Assembly: GCF_950295315.1 (NCBI RefSeq)
Contig: NC_080179.1
Span: 74,574,261-74,638,260 of the forward strand
Length of the DNA stretch: 64,000 nucleotides
Origin: Erinaceus europaeus
Taxonomy: Eukaryota; Chordata; Mammalia; Eulipotyphla; Erinaceidae
Direction of reading: 5' to 3'
Of the stretch, positions 1 through 10,899 are shown piece after piece. The number at the start of each line of letters is the position of its first letter. The first letter of the stretch is position 1. Both the position numbers and the translations under genes were made by a program. The notes under the pieces are model-generated. The model saw only the letters and a program-made list of their open reading frames with translations. It did not search any database and was not told the origin of the DNA.

Positions 1-331
1 TGGTAATCCTGCCAGTTGAACCCCTAGCAACAGTTGCTGGGGAGGTCCATACCATTCCCGGCCCCCTTTTGCCTTTCTCCACCCCTTTTCCTAACCATGT
101 ATGGTATTGTCAAGCCACTTCTGTTTCTGTATTGTCTCTTCCGTGTCCCAAGCTGGAGGAGGGCAAGTGTGCAGAGGAGAGGCTGACGCCAGCCATTGTG
201 GTTGGCACCACGTGGCTTAACCAGATGGGCTACTGCCCGACTCTGGGAAGTTCAGATGAATAAAGATTTGAATTGTCCTGCCACCACAAGCTTGGTTCCG
301 GGGTCATCTCTCTTGCGACGCTAGACCGACA
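1..331 (+). mobile_element. 3' part of an ERV LTR, cut by window edge
   Basis: This is the end of a long terminal repeat. It carries an AATAAA polyadenylation signal at 259-264 followed by a GT/CT-rich U5-like stretch and ends in the usual CA at 331, where L1 ORF2 sequence resumes. It aligns by eye with the solo LTR at 16368-16827: shared blocks include the cagttgaacc/cagttaaaac region, the CCACCCC-rich block, the CACGTGG motif and the AATAAAGATTTG block. The two are diverged paralogues of one LTR family. The left edge lies outside the window, so solo LTR versus provirus cannot be decided. Confidence 0.7.
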
Positions 332-1065
332 GTTTCCTTTAATAAATTGTGCTGGGGAAACTGGGTTGAAACCCTGCAGAAGAATGAAACTAAATCACTA
401 TATCTCACCAGGAACAAAAGTAAGCTCTAAATGGATTGAGGACACAGATGTTAGACCAGAAACTCTCAGATGCTTAGACGAAAATATTGGTGGAACACTT
501 TCCCATCTAAATCTTTTTTTTTTATTTTATTTTTTTTTATAAAAAGGAAACACTGACAAAAGCCATGTGATAAGAGGGGTACAACTCCACACAATTCCCA
601 CCACCATAACTCCGTCTCCCATCCCCTCCCCTAATAGCTTTCCTATCCTTTATCCCTCTGGGAATATGGACCCAAAGGCATCTTTGATGATCCAGACCTA
701 ATTGCAAGGAAGATTAAAATAAAAATATACCAGTAGGACTACATCAAATTGAAAAGCTTCTGCACAGCAAAAGAAATTATAACTCAAACAAAGAGACTCC
801 TCATAGAATGAGAGATAGTCTTCACTGCTAGGTATAAGGCCTGCAAATGTGAAAATGGGCGCTACATGAATGCTTCTACACAATCGCTTAGAGCAGCCTG
901 ATTCACAGTAGTTAACAACTGTAAACAGCCAAAATGTCCATCAAGTGATAATTAACACATGGTGACATAAGCATATTTTGAACCATCAAAAGGTATGAAG
1001 TGCTACAGTAATTCGTATTTTTCAGGGAGACACAAGCATCTAATTTAAGAAATTGACTTCTAGTT
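332..1065 (+). mobile_element. L1 ORF2 3' fragment, interrupted
   Basis: Positions 332-514 and 683-1065 read as L1 ORF2 C-terminal sequence: the 'aataaattgtgctggggaaactgg' type segment, the 'gaatgaaactaaatcactatatctcacc' type segment, then a diverged tail with 'agccaaaatgtccatcaa'. Frames are broken, so this is a relic. An antisense retroposon 3' end sits inside it at 515-682, and the LTR at 1-331 was inserted at its left side. Confidence 0.7.
515..682 (-). mobile_element. L1/HAL1-like 3'-end retroposon, short copy
   Basis: A T-rich start (reverse complement of an A-rich tail) leads into the block 'ggggtacaactccacacaattcccaccacc ... ctttatccctctggga' that recurs at 48716, 62785 and, inverted, at 8028 and 33690. 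It is the 3' terminal ~165 bp of that family, inserted in an L1 relic. Confidence 0.7.
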
Positions 1066-1535
1066 ACTAGTGTTGGAAATTTCAAGTCTGCAGGGTAGGA
1101 CGGCAGTATGAGACTAAAGGGAGGACAGAAAAAGCCCTAAATGGACTGGGAAGTTAGCACACGGGGTTTGTGCACAAAGCTTTCATGCCATCGGTCCCAG
1201 AGGTCCCAGTTCAATACCAAGTGACCCCACAAGTTAGAGATGAGCAGTGATCTTGTCTCATTAAAAGTTTTAGAGATTTCTAGAAGTGTATGGTAGTGAG
1301 GATTGCATAACAATTTAAATGCACTTAAATACCAACATTCATGTCACTGTCTATGCTTGAAGGGAAGTCTATTGTCAGAATTTCTTCTTCCTCAGCTTGT
1401 GTTTTTCTTGAGATCATCAACTAGCGTGGGTTGAGGTCTACCTCTCTCATGGAGGACAGTCTGCTCTACTCTAAGTCTACTGATTCAAATGTCCATCTTG
1501 TATAAAAACAATATCATGCCTGGTCAGAAAATAAA
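1066..1535. other. Unassigned sequence
   Basis: I see no reading frame or clear repeat edge here. A diverged SINE-like segment (about 1135-1270) has the 'cacaaagctttcatgccatcggtcccagaggtcccagttcaatacc' layout seen in family-B SINEs, but it is too decayed to bound. Confidence 0.4.
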
Positions 1536-1742
1536 GGGGGGGGAGCTGAGAAGACAGCATAATGGTTATGCAAAAAGCCTTCCATGCCTGAGGCTCTGAA
1601 GTCCCAGGTTTAGTGTCCAGCACCACCATAAACCAGAGCCTAGAAGTGCTCTGGGGAAAAAAAAAATACCCCAGTGACAAGCATCTGCTTGTTGTGATCT
1701 GGGGGAAAAAAATACCCCAATCTGCTTGTTGCGATCTAGCCA
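1536..1742 (+). repeat. SINE, family B (tRNA-like head)
   Basis: The head 'agacagcataatggttatgcaaaa', the middle 'ctgaggctctgaagtcccaggtt' and the 'caccaccataaaccagagc' segment are shared with copies at 13012, 13903 and 38246. An internal partial duplication of the 'aaataccccag' region occurs near 1660-1720. It ends in the CA microsatellite. Confidence 0.75.
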
Positions 1743-1745
1743 AGT

Positions 1746-1798
1746 ACACACACACAGACACAAACACACACACTCACACACACACACACACACACACA
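1746..1798. repeat. (CA)n microsatellite
   Basis: About 25 CA units with a few interruptions, at the 3' end of the preceding SINE. Reading frames across it (repeated Cys-Val or His-Thr) are artefacts. Confidence 0.95.
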
Positions 1799-1799
1799 T

Positions 1800-2882
1800 C
1801 CTCACAAATCACATGCCTAGAACCTAGGAATGCTATGCTACGTGCAGGAAGCCAGGCACAAAAGCCAGCACACAATCTGTAGAGGAAGAAGCAAGATCTG
1901 TGATTGTCAAGGGAGTGGGGAGTAATGCTAAGGAGAAGAGAGTTTCCTTTCCAGGTGATAAAATATTCCGAAACTAGAGAGCAGAAGTGGTTGCACAACA
2001 TTGTGAATGTACTAAATACCTCTCACGCACGCACTTAAAAATGTTTCAAACATTCAGAAATCACAGTGAGAAACTACCTCTTACCCACATGATAACTGTT
2101 ACAAAGAAAAAAAAAAGAGGAGGCTGAAAAAAAAGAGGAGTGTAGAGTGCTTCTGTGGTCACGGACAATGCTCTGGGTGTGAGCTCCTGGAATACTTGAG
2201 AGCTCCATGGGGAGCCAAAGAGGAGTATAGGAGAGGGAGCATATGGGTGGTGGGGTGGTTCTGGGCTTCCTCCACTCTGTTTATTTCTCACTCACTCAAC
2301 TCTTACTGTCACCTCTCTTTGTCTCTCTGAGTAAAATGAACTCAACAATAAACCCAGGAGATTAATTGGTAGTATTGTTTAGGGCAGGGTAGGGTCAGAC
2401 CAAGGCCATGGGGAAAGGGTATCTAGTTTATTTCTTAACATGATGACAAAAACAATAATTATCGGATGGACTACAGTAAAACTACTTGGAACTGAGGCAT
2501 TCTGGGACAACCAGCAGTAGAAGGGAAGAACAGGCTCTCATTTAGGCGCTCAAAAAGCCTATAAAAGGACTTGGCACTGGGAAGCTGAGGCTATTGCTTG
2601 TGGTGTCTTACACGTCTCTGCATCTTTCCTGCTTTCTCCCTTGTGACAACTACTATGAGGGACCCCACTCTGGGAAGTGTGTGGAAGCTTCCCAAAGAGC
2701 CTCAACACTCCACCAGACCTGGGTACCTCCTTCCTCTGGCCCCCAGTAGTTCACCAGGAATTCTCTAAGAGTGGGAATCTGTTTCCTGCCTCAAATAGTA
2801 TCCTGAATATTTGGATCCTGAGTTAATCCCCTAGCACTGCATTAAAAAAAAGTGAAAAAAGAAAAAGCAGAAAATGACAAAT
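1800..2882. other. Ancient L1 3' end plus unassigned sequence
   Basis: About 1880-2100 resembles an old L1 3' end ('gtggttgcacaacattgtgaatgtactaaat', then a decayed ORF2-like piece). From 2110 to 2820 I recognise no gene; a TATAAAA box-like string at about 2559-2565 lies in a CT-rich context that could be LTR U3, but I cannot find paired ends. The right end (about 2820 on) enters another L1 relic. Confidence 0.4.
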
Positions 2883-3164
2883 GTGGGAGTCAGACGGTAG
2901 CGTGGCAAGTTAAGTGCACGTGGCACAAAACACAAGGACCAGTGTAAGGATCCAGGTTCGAGCCCCAGGCTCCCCACCTGCAGGGGAGTCGCTTCACTTC
3001 GGTGAAGCAGGTCTGCAGGTGTCTGTCTTTCTCTCCCTCTCTCTGTCTTCCCCTCCTCTCTCCATTTCTCTCTGTCCTATCCAACAATAATGACAATAAT
3101 AACAATAATAGCAACAACGATAAACAACCAGGGCAACAAAAGGGAATAAATATTAAAAAAAAAA
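2883..3164 (+). repeat. SINE, family A (tRNA-derived) with 13-bp TSD
   Basis: The element has the 'gggagtc..ggtagcg' head, an A/B-box-like tRNA region ending in 'ggttcgag', the 'ctccccacctgcaggggagtcgcttca' block, a CT-rich body and a CAATAA-rich tail. It is flanked by a direct repeat of 13 bp (gaaaatgacaaat) at 2870-2882 and 3165-3177, which marks target-primed insertion. The host sequence is an L1 relic. Confidence 0.9.
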
Positions 3165-3177
3165 GAAAATGACAAAT

Positions 3178-3955
3178 ATTAGTAAGGATGTAGAGAAATC
3201 TGAACCCCTGTGAATTGCTGATGAAAGATAAAATAATGAGATCAATAGGAAAAATGCATGTTAATGTTTTTAAAAATAAGCATAAGGTTACCACCGTATG
3301 AACCATAAAAGCCACTTATGCATGTAAATGCAAGAACTTCAGTAGGTGTCTGCACACCTATGCTCATCCTCCTAGGCACGGTTGTCAAAACTGGAAAAAA
3401 GTGAAGCGTCTGAGAATAGATGAGTAGAGAGACAGTATTTTACATATACATAGATGAGTAGATAGACAGTATTTTACATGTACATAGATGAGTAGATAAG
3501 CAGTATTTTGCATGTACATAGATGAGTAGATAGATAGACAGTATTTTACATGTACATAGATGAGTAGAGAGACAGTATTTTACATGTACATAGATGAGTA
3601 GATAGACAGTATTTTACATGTACATAGATGAGTAGATAGACAGTATTTTACATGTACATAGATGAGTAGAGAGACAGTATTTTACATGTACATAGATGAG
3701 TACATAGACAGTATTTTACATGTACATAGATGTGTAGGTAAACAGTATTTTACATATACATAGGTGAGTAGAGAAACAGTATTTTACATGTACATAGATG
3801 AGTAGATAAGCAGTATTTTACATGTACATAGATGAGTAGAGAAACAGTATTTTACATGCACATAGATGAGTTCATAAACAGTATTTTACATGTACATAGA
3901 TGCACTGTGCGGTGTACAATAGAATATCATTCAAACTTAAAACAGAATTCCCTCT
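3178..3955 (+). mobile_element. Degenerate L1 3' end containing a minisatellite
   Basis: Flanks of the tandem array read as L1 ORF2 3' sequence: 'aaggatgtagagaaat', then 'ggttaccaccgtatgaacc', then after the array 'caatagaatatcattcaaacttaaaa', the counterpart of the L1 'caatggaatattattcagccttaaaaa' segment. No frame remains open. Confidence 0.65.
3418..3901. repeat. 34-bp minisatellite, 14 copies
   Basis: I count 14 copies of a 34-bp unit built on 'cagtattttacatgtacat' plus 'agatgagtagata'. Variants include tagagaga, tagataagc and a +4 bp expansion (tagatagataga) near 3528. The unit is alignable to the L1 ORF2 segment 'gatgaatggataaacaaaatgtggtatatacata', so the array probably arose by tandem duplication of the host L1. 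Confidence 0.9.
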
Positions 3956-4140
3956 GAAGGCTGAGCAGCACACGCAGTAGAGCTCACATGTTGCAGGGCT
4001 CATGTGCCTGCTTCCAGCTGCAGGAGAGACACTGCACAAGTACTGGGTAGTGCTGCATGCACACGGTCTCGCTTTTCCCCTCTCTGTCTCCCTTTTCTCA
4101 ATTTCGCTCTGTCTCTTTACAAATAAATATTTTTTAAAAA
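3956..4140 (+). repeat. Diverged SINE, family C
   Basis: A decayed copy with a 'gtagagctcacatgttgcaggg' head, a 'gcaggagagacactgcacaag' middle and a CT-rich body ending in an A-rich tail ('aaataaatattttttaaaaa'). Confidence 0.5.
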
Positions 4141-4239
4141 TTAAAAGATATGTAATGATCCTGTGACCCCGTCAAGTAAGCACACCTATGCAACTGTGTC
4201 CCTGTACATAGCATAAACAAAACAGATGTTTGGTTGACA

Positions 4240-4345
4240 ATGCTTTTTTTTTTTTTATTGCAACCAGGGTTACTGCGGGGGTTTGAACCTTGGTCCTTAC
4301 ATGTGGAAATGTGTGTGCTCGGCTGGGTGTGCTGTGTCTCGGTTA
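4240..4345 (-). repeat. SINE family C fragment
   Basis: Reverse-oriented fragment with the 'ttgaaccttggtcctt-catgtg' block typical of the inverted family-C 5' half, preceded by a T-run. Confidence 0.5.
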
Positions 4346-5171
4346 ATACTTTGTATGTGGGAAACAGTTGAAGTCAAATAAGCATTATAATGGTGCCGCA
4401 ACGATCTGGCTGGTATTCAAGTCTTGATTTGACTATTGGACTCTGTGAATGAGTCAGGTGCGATCTTACCAGCGCAGCTGCATCACTAATAAATACTGAT
4501 AATTGTCTGTGTTTGCATCTTACACCTGGAACATGGCAGCTACTCTTGCTTGTCATTGTCATCGTCTTAGCACTGTTGCCATCACAACTACTGTCTTCAG
4601 ATAACACCATTGTGAATTCTTTCTGCTACAAGATGTTATCCCAAGAGGGCAAGAGGACATATTTTAGCAGTTAACTCAGTTACCAGGAAAACATGTTTCT
4701 GAGTGCAGACTCTCTGCCAGACATAAGGTAGGTAAATCTAGCTTGGGGAAGACATAAAGAAAAGAAGTGTGTACGTTGCTGAGATGAGTGAGTGTAGTAG
4801 CATGAAGGAGGGAGGGATGGTTTCAGAAAAGGATACAGTTACTATAGGCTGGAGCAAACAAGTATGTGAAGTAGTCACACCCAGCCTATCTGGCGGGAAA
4901 GGGAAGAGGTGAGTTTGTGAGAGGTCCAGAAAAGCGTCATGGTCCAGGGTAAGCCTGAGGTCACGTTGCATCACAGAGGGGAAGAGTCTGGTGTCAGGGA
5001 GAAAAGTCACAGAGGCCAGGTAGGGACAAGTATAGAAAATGTGGTTGGCTTAGACTGTGGGAAAACTGAAGACTCTGGTGGGATACCCTTCGCAGAGGTC
5101 TCCGTTAAGATAAAGGTGACAGAAGACAAAGGTCAGCTACTTCGGGATCAAAATCTGTAAGCCGATGGGCT
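4346..5171. other. Unique sequence, no gene recognised
   Basis: No repeat family or convincing coding frame is visible. The frames of 73-90 codons here lack recognisable domains and overlap in opposite directions, as expected by chance. Confidence 0.5.
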
Positions 5172-5302
5172 GTGAGCTATTTCACTTGGATGGTGCACTG
5201 GGTTGCCATGTGTATGAGCCTGGTTCAAGCGTAACCTCTATGAGATTGAAGGATTGCTATTTTTTCTCTCTCTACCTCTATCTAAAACAAATGAATAAAG
5301 AG
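5172..5302 (+). repeat. Diverged SINE, family C
   Basis: Head 'ggatggtgcactgggttgccatgtgtatgagcctggttcaag', CT-rich body and A-rich tail fit a decayed family-C copy. Confidence 0.5.
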
Positions 5303-5364
5303 AAAGCATAAAAAATGCACTGTTGAGAATCAACAATTACTCTTGCATTTTACTATCCTTGTGA

Positions 5365-5492
5365 ACTTGGACAAGTTAGTTAAAATCTGTGTACCTCCAT
5401 ATAATAATATGTCCAATGAAGTTAATACAAACACCTCTTTCAAGGGTATGTTGTGGGGACTTAACCAAACTCATTCCTGAAAAGTTTATTCC
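5365..5492 (+). repeat. MIR-like ancient SINE
   Basis: The segment 'tgtgaacttggacaagttagttaaa' followed by 'ctgtgtacctcc' and a later 'ggtatgttgtggggacttaacc' matches the MIR core layout (tgaccttgggcaagt..ttaacctct; gttgtgaggattaa). MIRs are ancient and shared across mammals, so this is probably a fixed landmark. Confidence 0.6.
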
Positions 5493-5587
5493 TATAAATC
5501 ACTAAGTTCCTAGCAACTTATAACTACGATATATGCAAGAAGATTTAAAAAGAGGCAAATGAAAAGCAATCAGACCTTCTTTTATAT

Positions 5588-5757
5588 TAAATAGTTTATT
5601 TATTTTTTAAGAAAAGAGAGGTACAGAAGAAAGATAAGGACACCTGAGCACTGATCAGCTCTGGTTTATAGTGATGTGAGGGGTTGAACCTGGAACCTTA
5701 GAGCCTCAGGCATGCCAGTCTCCTGCATAACCATTATGTTATTTCCCTATCCCATAG
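5588..5757 (-). repeat. SINE, family B, inverted
   Basis: Read on the minus strand it shows the head 'ggaaataacataatggttatgcagg', the 'ctgaggctctaaggttccaggttcaa' block and an A-rich tail represented here by the T-rich left end. Confidence 0.7.
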
Positions 5758-5845
5758 ACTTTACTTCTAAAGTCTCAGTGGGAGAGATCTGTAATTTGAT
5801 TTGGGAAAAATGGAAAACAAACAAACAACAAAAAAGTTAAAGAGT

Positions 5846-6125
5846 GGGAGTCGGGCTGTAGCGCAGCGGGTTAAACGCAGGTGGCGAAAAGCACAAGGAC
5901 CGGCATAAGGATCCCGGTTCGAACCCCGGCTCCCCACCTGCAGGGGAGTCGCTTCACAGGCGGTGAAGCAGGTCTGCAGGTGTCTATCTTTCTCTCCCCC
6001 TCTCTGTCTTCCCCTCCTCTCTCCATTTCTCTCTGTCCTATCCAACAATGACAACAACAACAATAATAACTACAACAATAAAACAACAAGGGCAACAAAA
6101 GGGAATAAATAAATAAAATAAAAAT
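5846..6125 (+). repeat. SINE, family A, young copy with 14-bp TSD
   Basis: Nearly intact copy: the head 'gggagtcgggctgtagcgca', tRNA-like 'ggttcgaaccccggctcc', the 'cctgcaggggagtcgcttcacaggcggtgaagcagg' hairpin-prone block, CT body and CAA/AAT-rich tail. It is flanked by a perfect 14-bp repeat (aaaagttaaagagt) at 5832-5845 and 6126-6139. Retained CpGs and the perfect duplication suggest a recent insertion. Confidence 0.95.
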
Positions 6126-6139
6126 AAAAGTTAAAGAGT

Positions 6140-7035
6140 AAGATGAAGACAAGAATACAGTACATATTTGGTTTTTATATTTTCATTTCTTTTCTTTCTA
6201 CCCAGACCTTTATTTTCTGTTGCATAGGAAGCAGGAGGTATGCAGGTTCCATTAAAATTCCTAAATATCAGATACAAACCATATTGACGTGTTTGACAAC
6301 AAACAATTTCCACAATGACTTGAGCATGTGACTGACAAGTAGCTTTCCTTCATAACTCTACCTGGATGTTAGCCAACTGATACATCTTCTAAACATCAGC
6401 CCTTAGTTGTTCCCTTTTACAAAAATACAAGGCTGGGCCAGTAAAAGAGTGAGTGTATTTAGTCTGTGTGTTGCTTTGCCATATGTGTCACTCAAGTTTG
6501 AGTCTGGCTCCCACTGCATTAATGGAATGTAGTCTCTCTCTCTCCCTTTCTCTCTCTCTCTCTCTCTCTCTGTCTCTTTCTCTCTCTCTCTCTATATATA
6601 TATATCTCCTGAAACTATCATCCCAGATCAATGAAACCCTGGAGGTGACCCCAAGAAAATACAAAGCTGCCTTATACTGTATTTCTCACATTGTTCTTAG
6701 AGAATTCTAGTGAGTTCTGGGTACAAGGTCAAACTCTAATAAAAAGTTTAGGAAATGTTTTGTGTCATATATTCTCTTTGAGACTTAAAAGGCATGCTGA
6801 CATGTTAGCGACTCTGTAAAACTAGACAAACTGCCTGTGGAGTTATACTCACCTCAACATCTCTCAGTTTATTTGCGTATACAGCTCACAGTCAGCCACA
6901 GTTTGAGAAATCCTGGAGCCCTTCCCAGGATTGGTGTTAGGTTGCGAAGTATGCTTTGAAGTGAAGTAGGCAACTAAAGTTGAAAGAAACTCCAGCAAAA
7001 ATCAACATAAAGACTGGAAAGATGGGAGGATGGAT
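6140..7035. other. Unassigned sequence with a CT microsatellite
   Basis: A (CT)n tract with a TATATA tail lies at about 6533-6604. The rest shows no recognisable gene; a SINE-like CT body around 6470-6600 may be part of a decayed copy. Confidence 0.4.
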
Positions 7036-7690
7036 GTATGAAGGGGTAAAATTCCACATATTTCCCACCACCTGGGTTCCTTATTCCTTCTATTGGAAGC
7101 TTTCCTATTATTTATCTCTCTGGGAGTGTGGACCCAGGGTCACTGTGGGATGCAGAAGGTGGAAGGTCTGGCTTCTGTATTTGCTTCCCCGCTGAACATG
7201 GGTGTTGACAGGTGGATCCATACTCCCAGCCTGCCTCTCTCTTTCCCTAATGGGAAAGGGCTCTGGGGAAGCAGAGGTCCAGGACACATTGGTGGGGTTG
7301 TCTGTCCAGGGAAGTCTGGTCAACATCGTGCTGGCATCCGGAACCTGGTGGCTGAAAAGAGAGTTAACATACAAAGCCAAACAAATTGTTGAATGACAAG
7401 CCTTCAGCTTCATCACTCGGGTGAGACCTTTCCTTTCATAGTATTCTCTAATTCCATCCCAGGTGGTCCACTCAGGTATTTTTAAAATCCAAGAGGCAGG
7501 GCCAAAGGCGGCTTTCAGATTTCTTTGCATTGCTGCAGGCAGCAGGTTACAGCACTCCCAGGAGAGCTCCCCTGCCATCCCCACACAGGTCCTTCTCCTG
7601 GGAGCTCTCCTGCTGAGCATGCTGTTGTCTCAAGGAAGCAGGTCTGGTTTGAGCAGGTGCCAGAGAGGGTTTTTTCCTGCCAGCAAGCTG
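7036..7690 (-). mobile_element. L1/HAL1-like 3'-end retroposon, rearranged
   Basis: The + strand reads 'tctctgggagtgtggacccagggtca', the tag of this family's antisense, down to 'aaagccaaacaaattgttga' (7390). Sequence then jumps to 'ggtgagacctttcctttcatagtattctctaattccatccc', whose reverse complement matches 50110-50160 in the copy at 48.7-50.6 kb. The middle of the family consensus is therefore deleted here. A chance 170-codon minus-strand frame (7108-7620) runs through it. Confidence 0.65.
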
Positions 7691-7829
7691 TTGCTGATAT
7701 TACTTCTTCTCACCTTTACTCCGAGGATTTATCTTTTTAAAAATGAGTTATAAACTGTGATAGAAATCCTTGCAGAGGAGGTGAAAGAAACCAGTTTAGT
7801 TCACTTTGGAAAGTGATTAAAAAAAAGAA

Positions 7830-7912
7830 GAAGGAGGAGGAGGAGGAGGAAGAGAAGAAGAAGGAGAAGGAGAAGGAGGAGGAGGAGGAGGAGGAGGAGG
7901 AGGAGAAAAGAA
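7830..7912. repeat. (GGA/GAA)n purine tract
   Basis: About 80 bp of GAA and GGA triplets with no pyrimidine on the + strand; mirror-symmetric purine runs of this kind can adopt triplex forms (established for GA-rich tracts), but nothing indicates a role here. Confidence 0.9.
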
Positions 7913-8027
7913 ATAACTGTGTAGGCTAGAGAAGCTAGAAGGGAGGACTGTTTATTCTCATGAGGAAGTGGACATGCACCTGTGGGGACTAGCTTTAGGT
8001 TATGTCAATCAAGCTAAAAGGAAAACC

Positions 8028-8256
8028 CTGTCAACGCCCATGTTCAGCTGGGAAGCAGTTACAGAAGCCAGACCTCTCACCTCCTGCACCCCACAATGAC
8101 CCTGGGTCCATACTCCCAGAGGGATAAAGCATAGGAAAGCTATCAGGGAAGGGGAGGGGATACAGAGCTCTGGGGGTGGGTAATGTGTGGAAATGTACCC
8201 CTCTTATCCTATGGTTTTGTCAATGTTTCCATTTTATAAATAAAAAAATAAAAGGA
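8028..8256 (+). mobile_element. L1/HAL1-like 3'-end retroposon, 5'-truncated
   Basis: Sense copy beginning at 'tgtcaacgcccatgttcagc' and running through 'cacaatgaccctgggtccatactcccagagggataaa' to the 3' end 'tcctatggttttgtcaatgtttccattttataaataaa'. Only the last ~230 bp of the family are present, typical of 5' truncation. Confidence 0.75.
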
Positions 8257-9789
8257 AAGCCCAACAAATGTTAATATAGTAGATGGATGAGTTGATCAGG
8301 ATGGATGGATGGATGGGCAGCAGTATGGGTTTGTGGATCTGGGTGGGTACACAATGGATGCAGACCACATTCAAGACCTAATGGTTCATTGGCTGTGCTC
8401 AGTAGTGACATAGAAAAGGCTTAAATTGTAAGAAACTATCCCTGTCTCTATTGGGGCCCTGTGCTACCATGTTTGAGCCCTATATGTTATCTTTATTTTC
8501 CTCTATTTTTATCTTGTCTTCCTTCTTGATTTTGTGAGCTAAATAGTATTTCCTCCATTCTGACACTTCCTAACAGTCACAGGATCCCAATCTCTAGCAA
8601 GCTGGCTCTCAGAGGCCCCAGAGTGATGTAAGTTCTGACAGAGGGATTTGACAAGCAAAATGTATGGGGCCACAATGTTTACTGGGCAGTGAATGTTGTG
8701 TGAAATGTTCTCACTCTAATAAATCGATAGAGGCCTAGCAAGTGCTGGGCAATGGAATAGACATTTATTATACACTCTGCCATCATTTCCCTGACAGCTT
8801 TAAAGCGGTTCTTCACGACTGTATGGTCCTAATGGAGAGTATGTCTCTAGTAGACAAAGACGATGAACCTTCAGCCTTTTCTGTTCTGAGAGACTCCTAG
8901 CACCTCCTCCCATCAATCACAAAGGTAGGTGTAAAGTATTTGTGACCCAGAGTGAAACAAGGCTATGCAGGCCAAGAGCAACAACCTTGTTCAGACTCCC
9001 TGTGCTTCACATGCTGGTCTCAAGACAGAAAGTTTCAGGCTCCCCATACCTCCGACTCCAAATACAGAGGTCCCTACTATGTCCTCAGGTTTGATAATAG
9101 AAGAACTCGTGGGGTAGGGAAACACTAAACTTAAAATTTTACAAAAACCAAAGAACACGTATCTGTACCAGAAAAGAGGAGAAAGAGGAAGAGGAGGAAG
9201 AAGAGGAGGAAGAGACAAAGGAGGCGAGAAGGAGGAGGAGATAGAAGGAAAGGAAAAAGGAGGGAGGGAGGGAGAGAGGAGGACATAAGTCAGTTTGAAA
9301 TTTCAAGCTTTGTGTCCTCAGGGTACTTCACCCACTAATGTGTCCACCAGAGAGAGTCACCTGAGCCCTGGTGTCCAGAATATTATGAAAGCGTGATTGA
9401 TAAGATGACTCAACTTAACCCCCAACTTTCTTCCTCCCTAAGGAGGTCACACTGTTCTCAGTGGCTCAAAGTCTCAATCATCCAATTGCATGGTTGGTCT
9501 TGTGCGTGTAGCCGGTTCCATTCTGGAATTACGCAGGGAACCACCGCTAGTCACCCATCAGCACAGACACATGTACTGGGGGTAGAGGGTCCGTATGAAT
9601 CACAAACACTCCTGCCATCCACATAATTACAAAGACCTAAGCTTTGCTTCCTAGGAACTGAAGACAAAAGCCAGTCAACTTCTTTATTAGATGATAGATT
9701 TCTGTTATTACCTGTCTGGCAACATCTTCCTGTTTCTTGAAATTCCAAATAAGTTGTCATTGTTCTTTGTGACTTCCCAAGTCACGTAT
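8257..9789. other. Unassigned sequence with purine-rich tract
   Basis: No gene recognised. It includes a GGAT-rich patch (about 8282-8320) and a GA/GGA-rich tract at 9172-9285. Low-complexity frames here are not credible proteins. The region 8400-9170 and 9290-9790 looks single-copy within this window. Confidence 0.45.
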
Positions 9790-9965
9790 GTATTTATTTG
9801 TTTATGCATATATGTATTTTTCTATTGCCACCAGGTCTTTGTTGGGGTTCTGTGCCTAGATAGTTCCACTACTTCTGGCAACTCTTTTTTTTTTTTTCCA
9901 GAGGTGAGAAAAAGTGAAAGATAATAGAGTTATCAGAGTGCTGGTTCACTGCCAGTAAAGCTTTG
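9790..9965 (-). repeat. SINE, family B-like, inverted and decayed
   Basis: T-rich left end (tail), 'ttctattgccaccaggtctttgttggggttctgtgcctagatagttccac' and a later 'agtgaaag-ataa' A-rich segment recall inverted SINE copies, but the head is eroded. Confidence 0.45.
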
Positions 9966-9974
9966 TCTCTGTGT

Positions 9975-10895
9975 GGCATTCCCACATGGTGACTTGGACT
10001 ACTTTTTCATATGCTTATTGGATCTCTACTGCGGTGAATATTCTGTTCACATCCTCTCCCCACTTTTGGATGGGGTCGGTTGTTTTTCTATTGCTGAGTT
10101 TGGAGAGATCTTTATATATATTGGTATAGTTCTTTTTATCTGGTGTATGGCATATAGCGATTTCTCATTCTGTGAGGGGTCTCTCTGTTTGAGTGGTGAT
10201 TTCTTTTCCTGTATAGAAGCTTTCTGATTTGATATAGTCCTATTGGTTTACTTTTGATTTAGTATTCCCTGAAGTTGGGTTTGTATCATTGAAGATGTTT
10301 ATAAAATTTAGATGGAAAAGAGTTCTGCCAATATTTTTCTCAAAGTATTTGACAGTTTCTGGTCTAACACTCAAGTCTTTGATCCATTTGGGGTTCTTTT
10401 ATCACACAAAAAGATGAAATGTAGTGTTTCCGGTTTCATTCTTCTGAATGTTTCAACCTAAGTTTTCCCAACACCATTTATTGAACAGACTCTTCCTTCT
10501 CCATTTAACAGTTTGGACTTCCTTGTCAAAAATTAGATGACCATAGATGTAAGAGTTTAATTCTATTTCGCTGGTCAGTGTGTCTATTTTTATTCCAGTG
10601 ACAGGCATTGATTGCAATGGCCCTATAATATAGTTTGAGGTCTGGGAGTTATGTTCATTTTCTCCCTCAATATTATTTTGGTGATTCTAAGTATTTTCTG
10701 GTTCTAGGTAAAACATTTGTAACTTTTGTTCTATTATTTTTTTAAAAATGGTGGGACTTTGATGGGAATTGCATTAAATTTGTATATGGTACCTGTGTAA
10801 AATGTTTATTTTGGCGATGCCAATTTTTCCAATTCATGAGTGTGGAACGTCTTCCCATTTTTTTGTATCTTTTTTCACTGTCCATTTCTGAATAT
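9975..10895 (-). pseudogene. L1 ORF2 fragment, antisense
   Basis: On the minus strand this encodes, with many breaks, the region of L1 ORF2 after the reverse transcriptase: from the 'KKW..I..GKI.NI' type segment near 10840, through the 'LPDLKLYY' and 'DQWNRIES' type segments (about 10620-10560), to the segment just before 'IQKWAEDMN' at about 10070. Both the 5' part of ORF2 and the 3' UTR are missing. It is an inactive relic older than the L1 at 22.7 kb, judged by its stop and frameshift load. Confidence 0.8.
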
Positions 10896-10899
10896 GTTT

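Noticed and set aside
2540..2780. Promoter of a host gene (TATAAAA with downstream CT-rich stretch)
   Set aside because: No downstream exon, CpG island or splice donor is evident; an LTR or chance match is more likely.
5846..5950. Possible tRNA gene
   Set aside because: The tRNA-like head belongs to a SINE with body, tail and target duplication; the same head recurs many times in the window.
7108..7620. 170-codon minus-strand ORF
   Set aside because: It lies wholly in a rearranged copy of the 3'-end retroposon family; equivalent frames at 48836-49180 and 62934-63188 are diverged repeats of the same sequence, not a conserved protein.
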